Shown piece after piece: positions 15,085 to 24,205 of a stretch of DNA of 64,000 bases. The notes beneath the pieces were generated by a model. The model ran no database searches and was not told the DNA's origin. It worked only from the letters and a program-made list of their open reading frames with translations. The stretch is from Bradyrhizobium sp. SZCCT0231 (GTDB lineage Bacteria; Pseudomonadota; Alphaproteobacteria; Rhizobiales; Xanthobacteraceae), in the NCBI RefSeq assembly GCF_018130245.1, contig NZ_JAFCKP010000006.1:1-64000 (forward strand), given 5' to 3'. Positions within the stretch are counted from its first letter, which is position 1; every line of letters starts with the position of its first letter. Position numbers and translations under genes: made by a program.

Positions 15085-17397
15085 TTAGACTGCCGCGAGC
15101 GCGACGAGCGTTTCCTGATAGGCCTCGAACGCATCGCCCCGATCGGCGGCGTGCGGCTCGACTCGCACGAGGCAGGTGTGGGCCGAACAGCCCTGGCCGA
15201 ATTGAGACGTGCCGATATCGAGCGTGAGCACGTTCGGATTGCCGGCGACATCGAGGCCGCTATTGCCTGTCGGTGTGAACCAGGCACCGGTCGGAAGCAC
15301 CAGCACGCCCCGACGGACCTTGTCGGTGACCTCTGCCGTTGCAAGGCACTCCCCGCGGCCGTTCCAGATGCGAAGCGTCTGGCCGTCGGCGATGCCGAGA
15401 GCAGCCGCGTCGTCAGGATGAAGGCGAGCCTGTTCACGGCCATTGCGCTTCATGGCCCGGCTCGATGCGCCGGTTTCGAGCTGACTGTGAAGACGGCCGG
15501 CCGGCTGATGCGAGATGAGGTGCATCTGGCCCGCGTCGGCGGCATTGCCGAGCCATTCAGCCGGCTCGATCCACGCGGGATGCGAGCGGCAGTCGGCATA
15601 GTCCAACCTGGCCAGGGCCTCGCTGCCGAGCACGATCTTTCCGCTTTCGGTCTTGAGCGCATGCCGCTCCGGCTCGTTGCGGAAGTCGGCAAGGAAGGTG
15701 TGTTCTGCCTTGACCGGGCAGCAGGCATAGCCGGCTTTCCAGAACGCATCGAAATCCGGCATCGCGAAGCCGAAGCGCTGCGAGGCGTCGCTGCGGCAGG
15801 CTTCGTAGAGATGCCGGATCCAGCCCATTTCGTCTCGGCCCTCGTTGAACCGATCGGCCACACCGAGCTTGACTGCAATCGCGTTGAAGATCTCGAAGTC
15901 GGAACGGGATTCGCCCAGCGGCTCGATCGCCTTCTTCATGGCCAGGATGAAGTCGGAACGCCTGTTGCCGGCAAGATCGTTGCGCTCGATCGACGTGGTT
16001 GCCGGCAGCACGATATCGGCGCGTTGAGCCGTCGCCGTGAACATCGGGTCCTGCACGATGATCGTTTCGGGCCTCGTCCAGGCTTCCGACAGGCGATTGA
16101 GGTCCTGATGATGGTGGTAGGGATTGCCGCCCGCCCAATAGACCAGCCTCGTGTCCGGATAGGTGCGGATCTCGCCTTCGTAGCTGAACGGCCTGCCGGG
16201 ATTGAGCAGCATGTCGCTGATCCGCGCCACCGGAATGAAGCTGTCGATCGGCCTGGTCAGCTGTGAAATGGCGGGAGAGCGGCTCAGATTGAGCGGGGCC
16301 CCCACACCCCCCAGGGAAGCGTAGCCGTAACCGACGCCGCCGCCCGGCAATCCGATCTGGCCGACAACCGATGCAAGTCCGAGCGCCGCCCAGAACGGCT
16401 GTTCGCCGTGATGGGCCCGCTGCAGGCTCCAGCTCACGGTCAGCATGCTGCGCGTGTCGACCAAGCGCCTTGCCAGCCCCGCGATCCTGTCCGCATCGAG
16501 GCCGCAGATGCCGGCGGCCCACGCGGCGTCCTTGCGCACGCCATCCGCCTTGCCTTCGAGATAGCCGAGCAGGCGATCCGCACCGCTGGTGCAGCGCGCG
16601 AGGAAATCCGTATCGTGCCGGCCCGCTTTCACGATCTCGCCGGCAAGGCCGAGCATCAGCGCCGTGTCCGTGTTCGGCCGGATCGGCCACCATTCGGCGT
16701 TGACCCAGTCGGGCAGATCGTCCTTCAGAGGAGAGACGTGAATGACCTTGACGCCGCGTTCGACGATCTGCCTGAGATAGGTTTCGAGCCGGTGGCTGCC
16801 GATTCCTCCGGCCTCGTTTTGCGCGGTTCGCGGCGACAGGGCGCCGAACACCACCAGCGTCTCGGTGTGTTGCGCGATCGTGTCGAGCGTATTGGCGCGG
16901 CCGCCGCAGGCGTCGTCGCTGCCCAGCGTGTGGCGCAGGATCACGGGACCTGCCGCGATGGAATAGGTATCGACGTGCCTGGTGAAGCCGCCAACCAGGT
17001 TGAGCATGCGCTTCAGAAGCGATGAGGCATGGTGCAGGCGGCCCGAGTTGGTCCAGCCATACGAGCCCGCGAATATCGACGCATTGCCGTAGGTGCCGGC
17101 GACGCGGCGCACTTCGTCGGCGACCAGCGTCGTCACCTCGTCCCAGCTCACCGGCACGAACTTTTCCCGGCCGCGGCCCCGGCGATCGCTCTTCTCGCGC
17201 TTGTCCAGCCAGCCGGAACGAACCATCGGTCGCAGCACGCGCCGCTCCGGGTTCGCCCATTCGGCGATCGAATGGATGATCGGGGAAGGTGCCGGATCGT
17301 GCTCGAACGGCTCCACACCCACGATGCGATCATCCTCGACGAGGATCGTGTACGCACCCCAATGGCTGCAATGCGGGACCCGCTTGATCCTGCTCAT
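15085..17397 (-). CDS. Molybdopterin oxidoreductase of DMSO/biotin-sulfoxide reductase type
   Basis: A 770-residue bis-MGD enzyme, typical length for BisC/TorA/DorA. Family motifs run in order: PHCSHWGAYTILVED at the start, GSYGWTNSGRLHHAS near 111 to 125, DMLLNPGRPFSYEG, YWAGGNPYHHHQDLNRL, the cofactor-binding VLPATTSIERNDL, and a C-terminal MGD domain with LHPDDAAALGIADGQTL. There is no twin-arginine signal and no iron-sulfur motif, so it is likely cytosolic. In DMSO/BisC enzymes the Mo ligand is Ser in W-x-S; here that place is Asn117 with Ser118 beside it, which is odd. The start overlaps the CoA-transferase B stop (ATGA). Substrate unknown. Confidence 0.87.
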   Translation of the reverse strand: MSRIKRVPHCSHWGAYTILVEDDRIVGVEPFEHDPAPSPIIHSIAEWANPERRVLRPMVRSGWLDKREKSDRRGRGREKFVPVSWDEVTTLVADEVRRVAGTYGNASIFAGSYGWTNSGRLHHASSLLKRMLNLVGGFTRHVDTYSIAAGPVILRHTLGSDDACGGRANTLDTIAQHTETLVVFGALSPRTAQNEAGGIGSHRLETYLRQIVERGVKVIHVSPLKDDLPDWVNAEWWPIRPNTDTALMLGLAGEIVKAGRHDTDFLARCTSGADRLLGYLEGKADGVRKDAAWAAGICGLDADRIAGLARRLVDTRSMLTVSWSLQRAHHGEQPFWAALGLASVVGQIGLPGGGVGYGYASLGGVGAPLNLSRSPAISQLTRPIDSFIPVARISDMLLNPGRPFSYEGEIRTYPDTRLVYWAGGNPYHHHQDLNRLSEAWTRPETIIVQDPMFTATAQRADIVLPATTSIERNDLAGNRRSDFILAMKKAIEPLGESRSDFEIFNAIAVKLGVADRFNEGRDEMGWIRHLYEACRSDASQRFGFAMPDFDAFWKAGYACCPVKAEHTFLADFRNEPERHALKTESGKIVLGSEALARLDYADCRSHPAWIEPAEWLGNAADAGQMHLISHQPAGRLHSQLETGASSRAMKRNGREQARLHPDDAAALGIADGQTLRIWNGRGECLATAEVTDKVRRGVLVLPTGAWFTPTGNSGLDVAGNPNVLTLDIGTSQFGQGCSAHTCLVRVEPHAADRGDAFEAYQETLVALAAV

Positions 17398-18152
17398 GCG
17401 TCGACCGCCCCAAGATCGCGCCGCATCTGCGCGGCGAATTCGGGATAGGTCTCGGCGAGCTCGTCGAAGACGCGGCCGCGGAGCAGGTCGAGCGTCGCTC
17501 GATCGGGCAGCGCGGTCTGCCGCGGCTCGGCGTCATGGGCGAACCGAAAGCCGGTCGCTTGCTTGATCTCCGCAAGATCGTGCCCGGGGTGAACACTCTC
17601 CAGTTCGAACCCCGGCCGCGTCTTGTCGAATCGAAAGAGTCCCTTGCCGGTCAAGAGAGCAATGGGGCCGCCGCTCCGGAAGACTCCCTCGGGACTGACA
17701 CCCGGGGCACTGATGAAGTCCACCTTCTCGACGAAGACGCGCGGGGTATGCTCCTCGCGGAACAGGATGACGCGCGGCACGACGAAATAGAGATAGGCCG
17801 ACCCGAACGAGCCCGGCCAGCGCACGCTCGAACGCGGATAGTCCCCGGCCCCGACGAGGTTCACGTTGCCGAAGCCGTCGATCTGGCCGCCACCGAGGAA
17901 GAACGCATCGATCCGGCCCTGGCCCGCGCAATCGAACAGCTCCGCCGAACCGTTGGTGAAGAAATTATGCTCGACAGAACCGAGGATGGAGATGCGTGGG
18001 CCGACGGCGCCGCCCGCTTCCTTCATTGCGCGCAGCAGCATCGCGCCGGCGGCGGGAATCGGAGAAGACGCGCCTACGGCGACGTGCCTGACACCGTCGA
18101 GCAGCCGCGCGATCGTGCAAATCAGCACTTCGCGAGGGAGAACCTCGGCCAT
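17394..18152 (-). CDS. CoA-transferase subunit B
   Basis: A 252-residue beta subunit of a family I CoA-transferase (glutaconate/3-oxoadipate type). Recognisable parts are HVAVGASSPIPAAGAML, the ILGSVEHNFFTNG segment, FFLGGGQIDGFGNVNLV and VSPEGVFRSGGPIALLT. The start at 18152 shares one base with the stop of subunit A (TGATG), and its stop overlaps the next start (ATGA), so the three are translationally coupled. It likely activates an organic acid with CoA before further breakdown. Confidence 0.85.
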   Translation of the reverse strand: MAEVLPREVLICTIARLLDGVRHVAVGASSPIPAAGAMLLRAMKEAGGAVGPRISILGSVEHNFFTNGSAELFDCAGQGRIDAFFLGGGQIDGFGNVNLVGAGDYPRSSVRWPGSFGSAYLYFVVPRVILFREEHTPRVFVEKVDFISAPGVSPEGVFRSGGPIALLTGKGLFRFDKTRPGFELESVHPGHDLAEIKQATGFRFAHDAEPRQTALPDRATLDLLRGRVFDELAETYPEFAAQMRRDLGAVDA

Positions 18153-18964
18153 CACGCGGGCTCCATCTGCGCCTGGGCCATATAGGCGGAGAAGCCGTCG
18201 GCCGTTCGCGCGGCCTTCGCATAGCGTGCGATCTCCGCGCTGTCGGGCGGATACTCGCCCCACAGACCATAGGGCCACGCCCCCTTCGGAGCGCGCGCGA
18301 CGGCGGTGACGTAGAGCGCCGGCAGCACGCCGGCGGCGCTCATCTCATCGGCGAGCAGATTTTCCTCGACTATTCGCTCCACCGTGACCAGAACGGTGCG
18401 CGAAGCGTAGGCCATTGCGGCAAGCTCGCGACGCCGCCCGATCCAGACATTGCCGAAGCGATCCGCCATGGGCACGTGGAAGATCGTGACGTCGGGCTTG
18501 ATGGCGGGAATCAGCACGATCGGATCGCTTCCGTCCGCCAGCGGATTGTCGACGACGCGCCAATCGCCGCGATGGCGCAGCAGATCCGTTCCGATCAGCC
18601 CCCGAAGCGGCATGAAGGGACTGCCCTTCTGCGCCGCCATCAGGCCCGCATGGATGGCGGGACACGTCGCGTCCTTCAGTCGAACCGCGCCTTCCTTGAC
18701 GGCCGCGTTGAACCGGGGCGCTCCACCCGCTTCGCCCAGCGAGACGGCGCTGGTCTCCACCGTCCGGACCAGACCCGCGCCGACCAGCTGGTCGACCTGC
18801 AATCCGCCGGTTGGCACGCAGACGAGATCGAGATCGCCCGCGCCATGCTCGATGATTGGCCGCGTCATGGCCATGGAGACGCCGGCGTAATCGACCGGCA
18901 ACGCCACGCGCATGCCTGGCTCGATGTGCTTCGCCATCGCGCGAGGCTCACTCAACACCATCAT
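18152..18964 (-). CDS. CoA-transferase subunit A
   Basis: A 270-residue alpha subunit partner of the following gene. Family features include RVALPVDYAGVSMAMTRPII, LVCVPTGGLQVDQLVGAG, PLRGLIGTDLLRHRG and the DVTIFHVPMADRFGNVWIG segment. It is the promoter-proximal gene of an eight-gene minus-strand operon. A GGGGGG run sits directly before ATG-ATG (18964 and 18961). The IclR-type operator lies 12 nt upstream of the start, so this operon is probably repressed or activated by the IclR regulator encoded at 23390. Confidence 0.85.
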   Translation of the reverse strand: MMVLSEPRAMAKHIEPGMRVALPVDYAGVSMAMTRPIIEHGAGDLDLVCVPTGGLQVDQLVGAGLVRTVETSAVSLGEAGGAPRFNAAVKEGAVRLKDATCPAIHAGLMAAQKGSPFMPLRGLIGTDLLRHRGDWRVVDNPLADGSDPIVLIPAIKPDVTIFHVPMADRFGNVWIGRRRELAAMAYASRTVLVTVERIVEENLLADEMSAAGVLPALYVTAVARAPKGAWPYGLWGEYPPDSAEIARYAKAARTADGFSAYMAQAQMEPA

Positions 18965-18975
18965 CCCCCCTGCTT

Positions 18976-19003
18976 TGTTCTATATTGTAGAACGCTATTC
19001 CAA
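18976..19003. promoter_or_regulatory. Operator copy 1 (minus-strand operon), IclR type
   Basis: A 28-bp sequence containing the imperfect palindrome GTTCTATATTGTAGAAC. It is repeated in inverted orientation at 19164-19191 with 27 of 28 bases identical. It lies directly upstream of the CoA-transferase A gene. IclR-family regulators bind such A/T-rich palindromes, and an IclR gene ends the divergent operon. Confidence 0.75.
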
Positions 19004-19163
19004 ATTATGTTAGGCGGATTTGGACGACACTGTCAATCCGGCTTCGCCGGCGAGGCCTTTGTTTGCAGAGGTCCGCGCTCGCGCAACCGATCGCTGGCGG
19101 CGTGCCATTGCGCCGGGATCAGGCAGCTCGACTTGACAAGACGCCGCGCTACGCCAACAATAA

Positions 19164-19191
19164 TTGGAATAACGTTCTACAATATAGAACA
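19164..19191. promoter_or_regulatory. Operator copy 2 (plus-strand operon), IclR type
   Basis: The inverted copy of the 28-bp element at 18976-19003, with a single A/G difference, containing GTTCTACAATATAGAAC. It ends 15 nt before the ABC transporter gene start (19207). The symmetric placement means both divergent operons get the same operator next to their start. The 160 bp between the copies hold no gene. Confidence 0.75.
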
Positions 19192-19206
19192 CGTTGGGAG
19201 GAAAGA

Positions 19207-20361
19207 ATGGGTGAGCCCGCGGCTCAGCGCGCGATGCGCTCCGGCGATGCGAACGTTCGGACATTGCTGACCGGCCGCCTCCGGGAACGAGACGCGATCG
19301 GATCGAGCATCGCCGTCCGCGACGCGGTGAAAACCTACGGCAGCTTTCATGCCGTCGACCGGATCAGCATCGACATCATGCCGGGCGAATTCATCACGCT
19401 CCTTGGCCCCTCCGGCAGCGGAAAGACCACGCTGCTCAATCTCGTGGCCGGATTCCAGAGCCTCGACAGCGGCGAGATCCTCGTCGACGGAAAGCCGGTC
19501 CACAACGTGCCCACGCACAAGCGCGGCTTCGGCATGGTGTTCCAGAGCTACGCGCTGTTTCCGAACATGACGGTGAGCCAGAACGTCGCGTTTCCGCTTC
19601 GCATGGCGGGCGTCGACCGGGCGACTGCGGAGCGACGCGTCGCCGAAACGCTGGAGATCATGCGGCTGACCGAGCATGCGACGAAATCTCCCTCTCAGAT
19701 GTCTGGTGGGCAGCAGCAGCGCGTCGCGATCGCGCGCGCCATCGTCAGGCGGCCCAAGGTCGTGCTGATGGACGAGCCGCTCAGTGCCCTCGACAGGCGG
19801 TTGCGCGAGCAGATCCAGATCGAGATCCGCGACCTTCACCAGACCATCGGCAGCACCATCCTGTTCGTCACGCATGACCAGGGCGAAGCCCTGACCATGA
19901 GCGACCGCATCGCGGTGCTCAACGCCGGCAGGATCGTTCAAATCGGCCGTCCGCTGGACATCTATCGACATCCGACCGATCGCTTCGTCGCCTCGTTCGT
20001 CGGCGAGAGCAATCTGGTCGAGGCGGAGATTCTGCAGAAGCGCGGATCGACGCTGACGATGAAGAACCGCGCGGGATACGTGTTCAGCGCCGAGAGCCGG
20101 GACACGATCGACGTCGGGCGCGCAACCGTGCTCGTGCGTCCGGAACGCATTGCGGTGTCGAACGAACCAAATGCGAATTCCACCCCCGTCAGCGTCACGT
20201 CTGCGATCTTCCTCGGCGAGATCCTGCGGATCGAGGCCCAAATGGAGGGCGGAGAGCCGCTCCTTATCAGGTGCACCGATATGGCCGGCCGGCCCCTGCC
20301 GGCGATCGGGGATCGTCTGCACGTGAGCTGGGGCGCCGCGGACTGCTGGGTGCTTGCATGA
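19207..20361 (+). CDS. ABC transporter ATP-binding protein, polyamine/opine (PotA) type
   Basis: A 384-residue ATPase. Walker A is GPSGSGKTT at 67 to 75, then the Q-loop GFGMVFQSYALFP, the signature MSGGQQQRVAIARA, Walker B VVLMDEPLSALD and the H-loop VTHDQ. The C-terminal 100 residues form a TOBE-like regulatory domain. The GGGAGGAAAG ribosome binding site sets the start. It energises the fused permease that follows, with which it overlaps by 4 nt (ATGA). Confidence 0.92.
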   Translation: MGEPAAQRAMRSGDANVRTLLTGRLRERDAIGSSIAVRDAVKTYGSFHAVDRISIDIMPGEFITLLGPSGSGKTTLLNLVAGFQSLDSGEILVDGKPVHNVPTHKRGFGMVFQSYALFPNMTVSQNVAFPLRMAGVDRATAERRVAETLEIMRLTEHATKSPSQMSGGQQQRVAIARAIVRRPKVVLMDEPLSALDRRLREQIQIEIRDLHQTIGSTILFVTHDQGEALTMSDRIAVLNAGRIVQIGRPLDIYRHPTDRFVASFVGESNLVEAEILQKRGSTLTMKNRAGYVFSAESRDTIDVGRATVLVRPERIAVSNEPNANSTPVSVTSAIFLGEILRIEAQMEGGEPLLIRCTDMAGRPLPAIGDRLHVSWGAADCWVLA

Positions 20362-22148
20362 CCTCGGCATCGATCGGCGTCCAGGCAGGCCGTCCTGCGG
20401 ATCTTGATCTCGTCAGGAGGTTGAGAGATCCCGCGCTGCTGCTCCTGCCCGCGCTCGCCTTCCTCGCCTTCATCTATCTCCTCCCGCTGATCGATCTCAT
20501 CCGCATCAGCGTGAGCGGGCCATCGTGGTCGTCATATTTCCAGCGGGTGTTCGCGATACCGCTCTATTGGGATTCGCTCGTGCGGACGATGCAGATCTCG
20601 GTCACGGTCGCGGGCCTGTGCCTGCTGTTCGGATATCCGACTGCGCTGCTCATTCACCGCAGTCGCGGCATCGTCCAGGTGCTGATCGCGACCGCGATCG
20701 TGCTGCCCTATTTCATTGCCATCCTGATCCGGACTTACGCCTGGATGGTCCTGCTCGGCCGCAACGGGCCGGTCAACAAGCTGCTGGTTTCGATCGGCAT
20801 ATTGAGCGAGCCCGTGCAGCTTCTCTTCAATCGCGGCACAGTGCTTCTCGGCATGACCGCGGTGCTTCTGCCACTGATGGTGCTGACGATCTATTCCAGC
20901 GTGGCGCGCCTCGATCAAAGCCTGACCCGCGCGGCGCTGGCCAGCGGCGCCGGGCCCATTGCGGCGTTCTGGCGCGTGTTGCTGCCGCTGACCTTGCCCG
21001 GGATGGGCGCCGGCTTCCTGCTGGTCTTCGTCGCCGCCATCGGCTTCTTCATTACGCCAACCCTGCTCGGAGGACCCGGCGACCAGATGTTTGCCATGCA
21101 TATCACCCAGCAGGCAGACTCGGTCACGTCGGAGGGATTCCTGCAGGCCCTGGGCGTAGTGCTGCTGACGATCACGTTGGCGGTGGTCGCGGTGGCCGGA
21201 CGCTTCCTCGGCTTCGAGTTCATTTGGGGCGGCCGCAAGCTGACGGAGGCCGCGCCAAAAGCGACTGACCGTCACGCCGCCGATGGCGGCCGCCGTAGCT
21301 TCGGCGCCTCGCTTGCCGACCTCTTCGGTTGGCCGCTGCTGCGGTTGTTCGGGCGCCTGCCGGCGAGCTGTGGGACCTGGACCGTTCGCCTCATGGGCGG
21401 CCTGGTCATCGCCATTCTCATCCTGCCGATCATCGTGGTGATGATCATCTCGTTCAGCAGTGCGAGCTACCTGACCTTCCCGCCGCCGGGCTTTTCACTG
21501 CGCTGGTATGAGCAGTTCTTTTCCGATTCGAACTGGATGCGGGCGTTCTGGACATCCCTTGTCGTCGCGGCGATGTCGGCCGCGATCGCGGTCGTGCTGG
21601 GCGCCTCGGCGGCCCTCGGCATCGTCAGGAGCAACATTCGCGGCAAGTCAGCCATCATGCTGCTCCTCGTAAGCCCGATCATCGTTCCCCCGGTCGTGCT
21701 CGGCCTGTCGCTCTACAGCCTGTTCCTGCGTTTCGATCTCGTCGGCTCCACCGTCGGCCTTGCCGCGGCGCATGCGATCGGCGGCCTTCCCATCGTCGTG
21801 GTGATCCTGTCCGCCTCGCTTCAAGGCGTCGATACCAGGCTCGAGCAGGCAGCCGCCGTCCATGGCGCGTCGTCCTTGACGGTGTTTCGCCTGGTGACGT
21901 TGCCGGCCATCATGCCGGGCCTCGCGGCAGCGACGTTCTTCGCCTTCCTGCACTCGTTCGACGAGTTGGTGCTGACGCTGTTCCTGTCGAGCGCGCAGCT
22001 GAAGACGCTTCCGCTCATGCTGTGGGGCGACATCAACTATCGGCTCAATCCGGTGCTGGCCGTGGTCTCGACGCTGGAGGTGCTGCTGGTGATCGCAGGG
22101 CTCGTCCTTGCACGACCCGTTCTCGCCACGTCGCGGAGGGCAACGTGA
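20358..22148 (+). CDS. Fused two-domain ABC permease (PotB-PotC type)
   Basis: A 596-residue inner-membrane protein, about twice a normal PotB or PotC. The N-terminal half (to about 310) ends with permease features ALASGAGPIAAFWRVLLPLT, and the C-terminal half (from about 370) repeats the pattern with EQAAAVHGASSLTVFRLVTL. Each half has about six membrane segments and one EAA loop. The two are joined by a linker around KLTEAAPKATDRHAADGG. One polypeptide thus probably forms the whole pore. The start overlaps the ATPase stop; the binding protein follows. Confidence 0.88.
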   Translation: MTSASIGVQAGRPADLDLVRRLRDPALLLLPALAFLAFIYLLPLIDLIRISVSGPSWSSYFQRVFAIPLYWDSLVRTMQISVTVAGLCLLFGYPTALLIHRSRGIVQVLIATAIVLPYFIAILIRTYAWMVLLGRNGPVNKLLVSIGILSEPVQLLFNRGTVLLGMTAVLLPLMVLTIYSSVARLDQSLTRAALASGAGPIAAFWRVLLPLTLPGMGAGFLLVFVAAIGFFITPTLLGGPGDQMFAMHITQQADSVTSEGFLQALGVVLLTITLAVVAVAGRFLGFEFIWGGRKLTEAAPKATDRHAADGGRRSFGASLADLFGWPLLRLFGRLPASCGTWTVRLMGGLVIAILILPIIVVMIISFSSASYLTFPPPGFSLRWYEQFFSDSNWMRAFWTSLVVAAMSAAIAVVLGASAALGIVRSNIRGKSAIMLLLVSPIIVPPVVLGLSLYSLFLRFDLVGSTVGLAAAHAIGGLPIVVVILSASLQGVDTRLEQAAAVHGASSLTVFRLVTLPAIMPGLAAATFFAFLHSFDELVLTLFLSSAQLKTLPLMLWGDINYRLNPVLAVVSTLEVLLVIAGLVLARPVLATSRRAT

Positions 22149-22180
22149 CACATATCAATTTCAACTGGAGGAAAGAGAAA

Positions 22181-23275
22181 ATGCTGGGAATGAAACGCTG
22201 GCGACTATCGGCTTCCGCATTGGCCTCGGCGCTGTTCGTCGCGATGGGAACGGGTCTGGCTCAAGCGCAGAGCAACGTCGTGATCATGCAGGATCCGGGC
22301 GGCGGATATGGCGATGCATTGCGCAAGGTCATGTACGACCCGTTCGAGAAGGAGACCGGTATCAAGGTCGTCACCGTCCAGGAAGCCCGTAGCGGCCCGC
22401 GCATCAAGGCTCAAGCCGAAGCCGGCAAAGCGCAATGGGACCTGACCTTCATCTTCGACCAGGAGACGAAGCTGCTCGGCGACTGCTGCCTGGCCGACAT
22501 CGACTATTCCAAGCTGTCCGACGCGGCGAAACAGACGCTGGCGGCGATGCCGGACAATCTGAAGCGCAAGAAGGGCGTGGCGTTGCAGGTGATCGGCGTC
22601 GGCCTCGTCTACAACAAGGACAAGTACAAGGGGGAAAATGTACCGACGAGCTGGGCCGACTTCTGGGACGTGAAGAAATTTCCCGGCCGGCGCTGCATGC
22701 CTGCCTGGCCGCGCTTCGTGTTCGAAGCGGCGCTGATGGCCGACGGCGTGGAGAAGAGCAAGCTCTACCCGATCGACATGGAGCGGGCGCTGAAGAAGGT
22801 CAAGGAGATCAAGCCACACATCGCCAAATGGTGGACGACATCCGCACAGCCGCCGCAGCTCCTGCTCGATGGCGAGGCCGACATGTGCATGGCCTACACC
22901 GGCTCGATGAGCAAGCTCGCCCTGGAGGGCGCCCCGATCGAGCTGACCTTCAATCAGGGCTTCGTCTACTACGACTTCTTCTCGATACCCAAGGGAGCGC
23001 CGAACTACGACAACGCGCTGAAACTGCTTTCCTGGCGGCTCGAACCCAAGCGCGCGGCGCAGCTCACCTCGACCTTCCCGGTCGCCCTTCCCTCCACGGT
23101 CGTATTCGCGGCAGCGACCGACAAGAAGCTCGCCCGCTACTGGGCCAACAACCCGGACAATGTCTCGAAAGCAATCGAGTGGAGTCCGGATTATTGGGGC
23201 GCGGCTTCGCCGGCCGGAAACTCCACCAACGAAGAGTACGGGCAGGAGAAGCTCAACGCCTTGCTGGCCCAATAG
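22181..23275 (+). CDS. Periplasmic solute-binding protein (PotD-like, ABC)
   Basis: A 364-residue binding protein with a Sec signal peptide (about the first 29 residues, ending GLAQAQ). The mature part starts SNVVIMQDPGGGYGDALRK, and later has TSWADFWDVKKFPGRR and a C-terminal region typical of spermidine/putrescine-type binding proteins. GGAGGAAAGAG precedes the start. The ligand is unknown: this group takes up polyamines, opines or small organic acids. Its operon partner genes suggest it feeds the divergent CoA-transferase/aldolase pathway. Confidence 0.88.
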   Translation: MLGMKRWRLSASALASALFVAMGTGLAQAQSNVVIMQDPGGGYGDALRKVMYDPFEKETGIKVVTVQEARSGPRIKAQAEAGKAQWDLTFIFDQETKLLGDCCLADIDYSKLSDAAKQTLAAMPDNLKRKKGVALQVIGVGLVYNKDKYKGENVPTSWADFWDVKKFPGRRCMPAWPRFVFEAALMADGVEKSKLYPIDMERALKKVKEIKPHIAKWWTTSAQPPQLLLDGEADMCMAYTGSMSKLALEGAPIELTFNQGFVYYDFFSIPKGAPNYDNALKLLSWRLEPKRAAQLTSTFPVALPSTVVFAAATDKKLARYWANNPDNVSKAIEWSPDYWGAASPAGNSTNEEYGQEKLNALLAQ

Positions 23276-23285
23276 GCCGGCCGGT

Positions 23286-23314
23286 CGGCCCCGATCCGAG
23301 AGGGATCGGGGCCG
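23286..23314 (+). terminator. Hairpin after the ABC transporter operon
   Basis: CGGCCCCGATCC (23286-23297), a 5-nt loop, and its exact complement at 23303-23314 form a perfect 12-bp stem just after the binding-protein stop. There is no clear U-run, so it may be a weak terminator or an RNA-stabilising stem that separates the importer from the IclR gene. Confidence 0.6.
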
Positions 23315-23389
23315 ATCCCAAACGCGGGCTATTGCCGATCGCGAGGCCATGCTAGATCGAGTGAAAGATCATTCTATTTTGGCTGGTGG

Positions 23390-24205
23390 ATGGATAAGGC
23401 TTTTGTCAAGGGATTGCGTCTCCTGGAAGCACTTGCTCTGAGCGAGCAGCCCCGTGGGGTCACGGACCTTGCGAGCGAGCTGAAGCTCACCAAGAGCAAC
23501 GTGCATCGGCTGCTGATGACTTTGCAGTCCCAGGGCTATGTGCGCCAGATCCCCCCGCACAGCACTTACGAGCTCACGACCAAGATCTGGGCGCTCGGCA
23601 GCCACGTCATCCACCGGATGGATCTCATCAACGTCGCGCGGCCGGCAATGACCAAGCTCGCCGAGATCACCGGCGAAACCATTCACCTGTCCGTGCTCGA
23701 AGATACCGATGTCGTCTACGTCGACAAGATCGAAAGCGCGCACCATATCCGCGCCCATACGAGCGTGGGCATGCGCGCACCCGCTTTCACCATGGCGACC
23801 GGGAAGGCGATGCTCGCACATATGCCTGATGACTACCTGGAACGGTTCCGGCCGCATCTCAGGCGCTACACGGAGACGACGCGAACGACGATCGAGGAGC
23901 TGCGCGAGGACATCGAGCTGGCACGCGCGCAGGGTTACTCCTCCGTGCTGCATGGCGAGTGGCGCGAGGGCATCGCGGCCTGCGCTTGTGCGATCCTCGG
24001 CCGCTCCGGCGAACTCGTGGGAGCGATCGGCATGTCCGGCCCCGACACCCGCATCAAGCGCAAGCAGATCAAGGAGTACTCGGTTCACGTGATGGAGGCA
24101 GCCCGCACCATCGGCGCTGCCCTCGGCTATTCCAATAGGCCGGCGGCATACCCCGCCGTGAGAGGCTATCCCGCGCCTTCACATCAATCACGACGCACCC
24201 CCTGA
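23390..24205 (+). CDS. IclR-family transcriptional regulator
   Basis: A 271-residue regulator. The N-terminal winged helix-turn-helix is residues 1 to 60 (KGLRLLEALALSEQPRGVTD, then ELKLTKSNVHRLLMTLQSQG). The IclR effector domain follows (LSVLEDTDVVYVDKIES, GMRAPAFTMATGKAMLAH, GYSSVLHGEWREGIAACACA). The last 30 residues, from SNRPAAYP, are a Pro-rich tail beyond the family end. It very probably binds the inverted operator pair at 18976 and 19164 and responds to the imported compound. Confidence 0.9.
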   Translation: MDKAFVKGLRLLEALALSEQPRGVTDLASELKLTKSNVHRLLMTLQSQGYVRQIPPHSTYELTTKIWALGSHVIHRMDLINVARPAMTKLAEITGETIHLSVLEDTDVVYVDKIESAHHIRAHTSVGMRAPAFTMATGKAMLAHMPDDYLERFRPHLRRYTETTRTTIEELREDIELARAQGYSSVLHGEWREGIAACACAILGRSGELVGAIGMSGPDTRIKRKQIKEYSVHVMEAARTIGAALGYSNRPAAYPAVRGYPAPSHQSRRTP

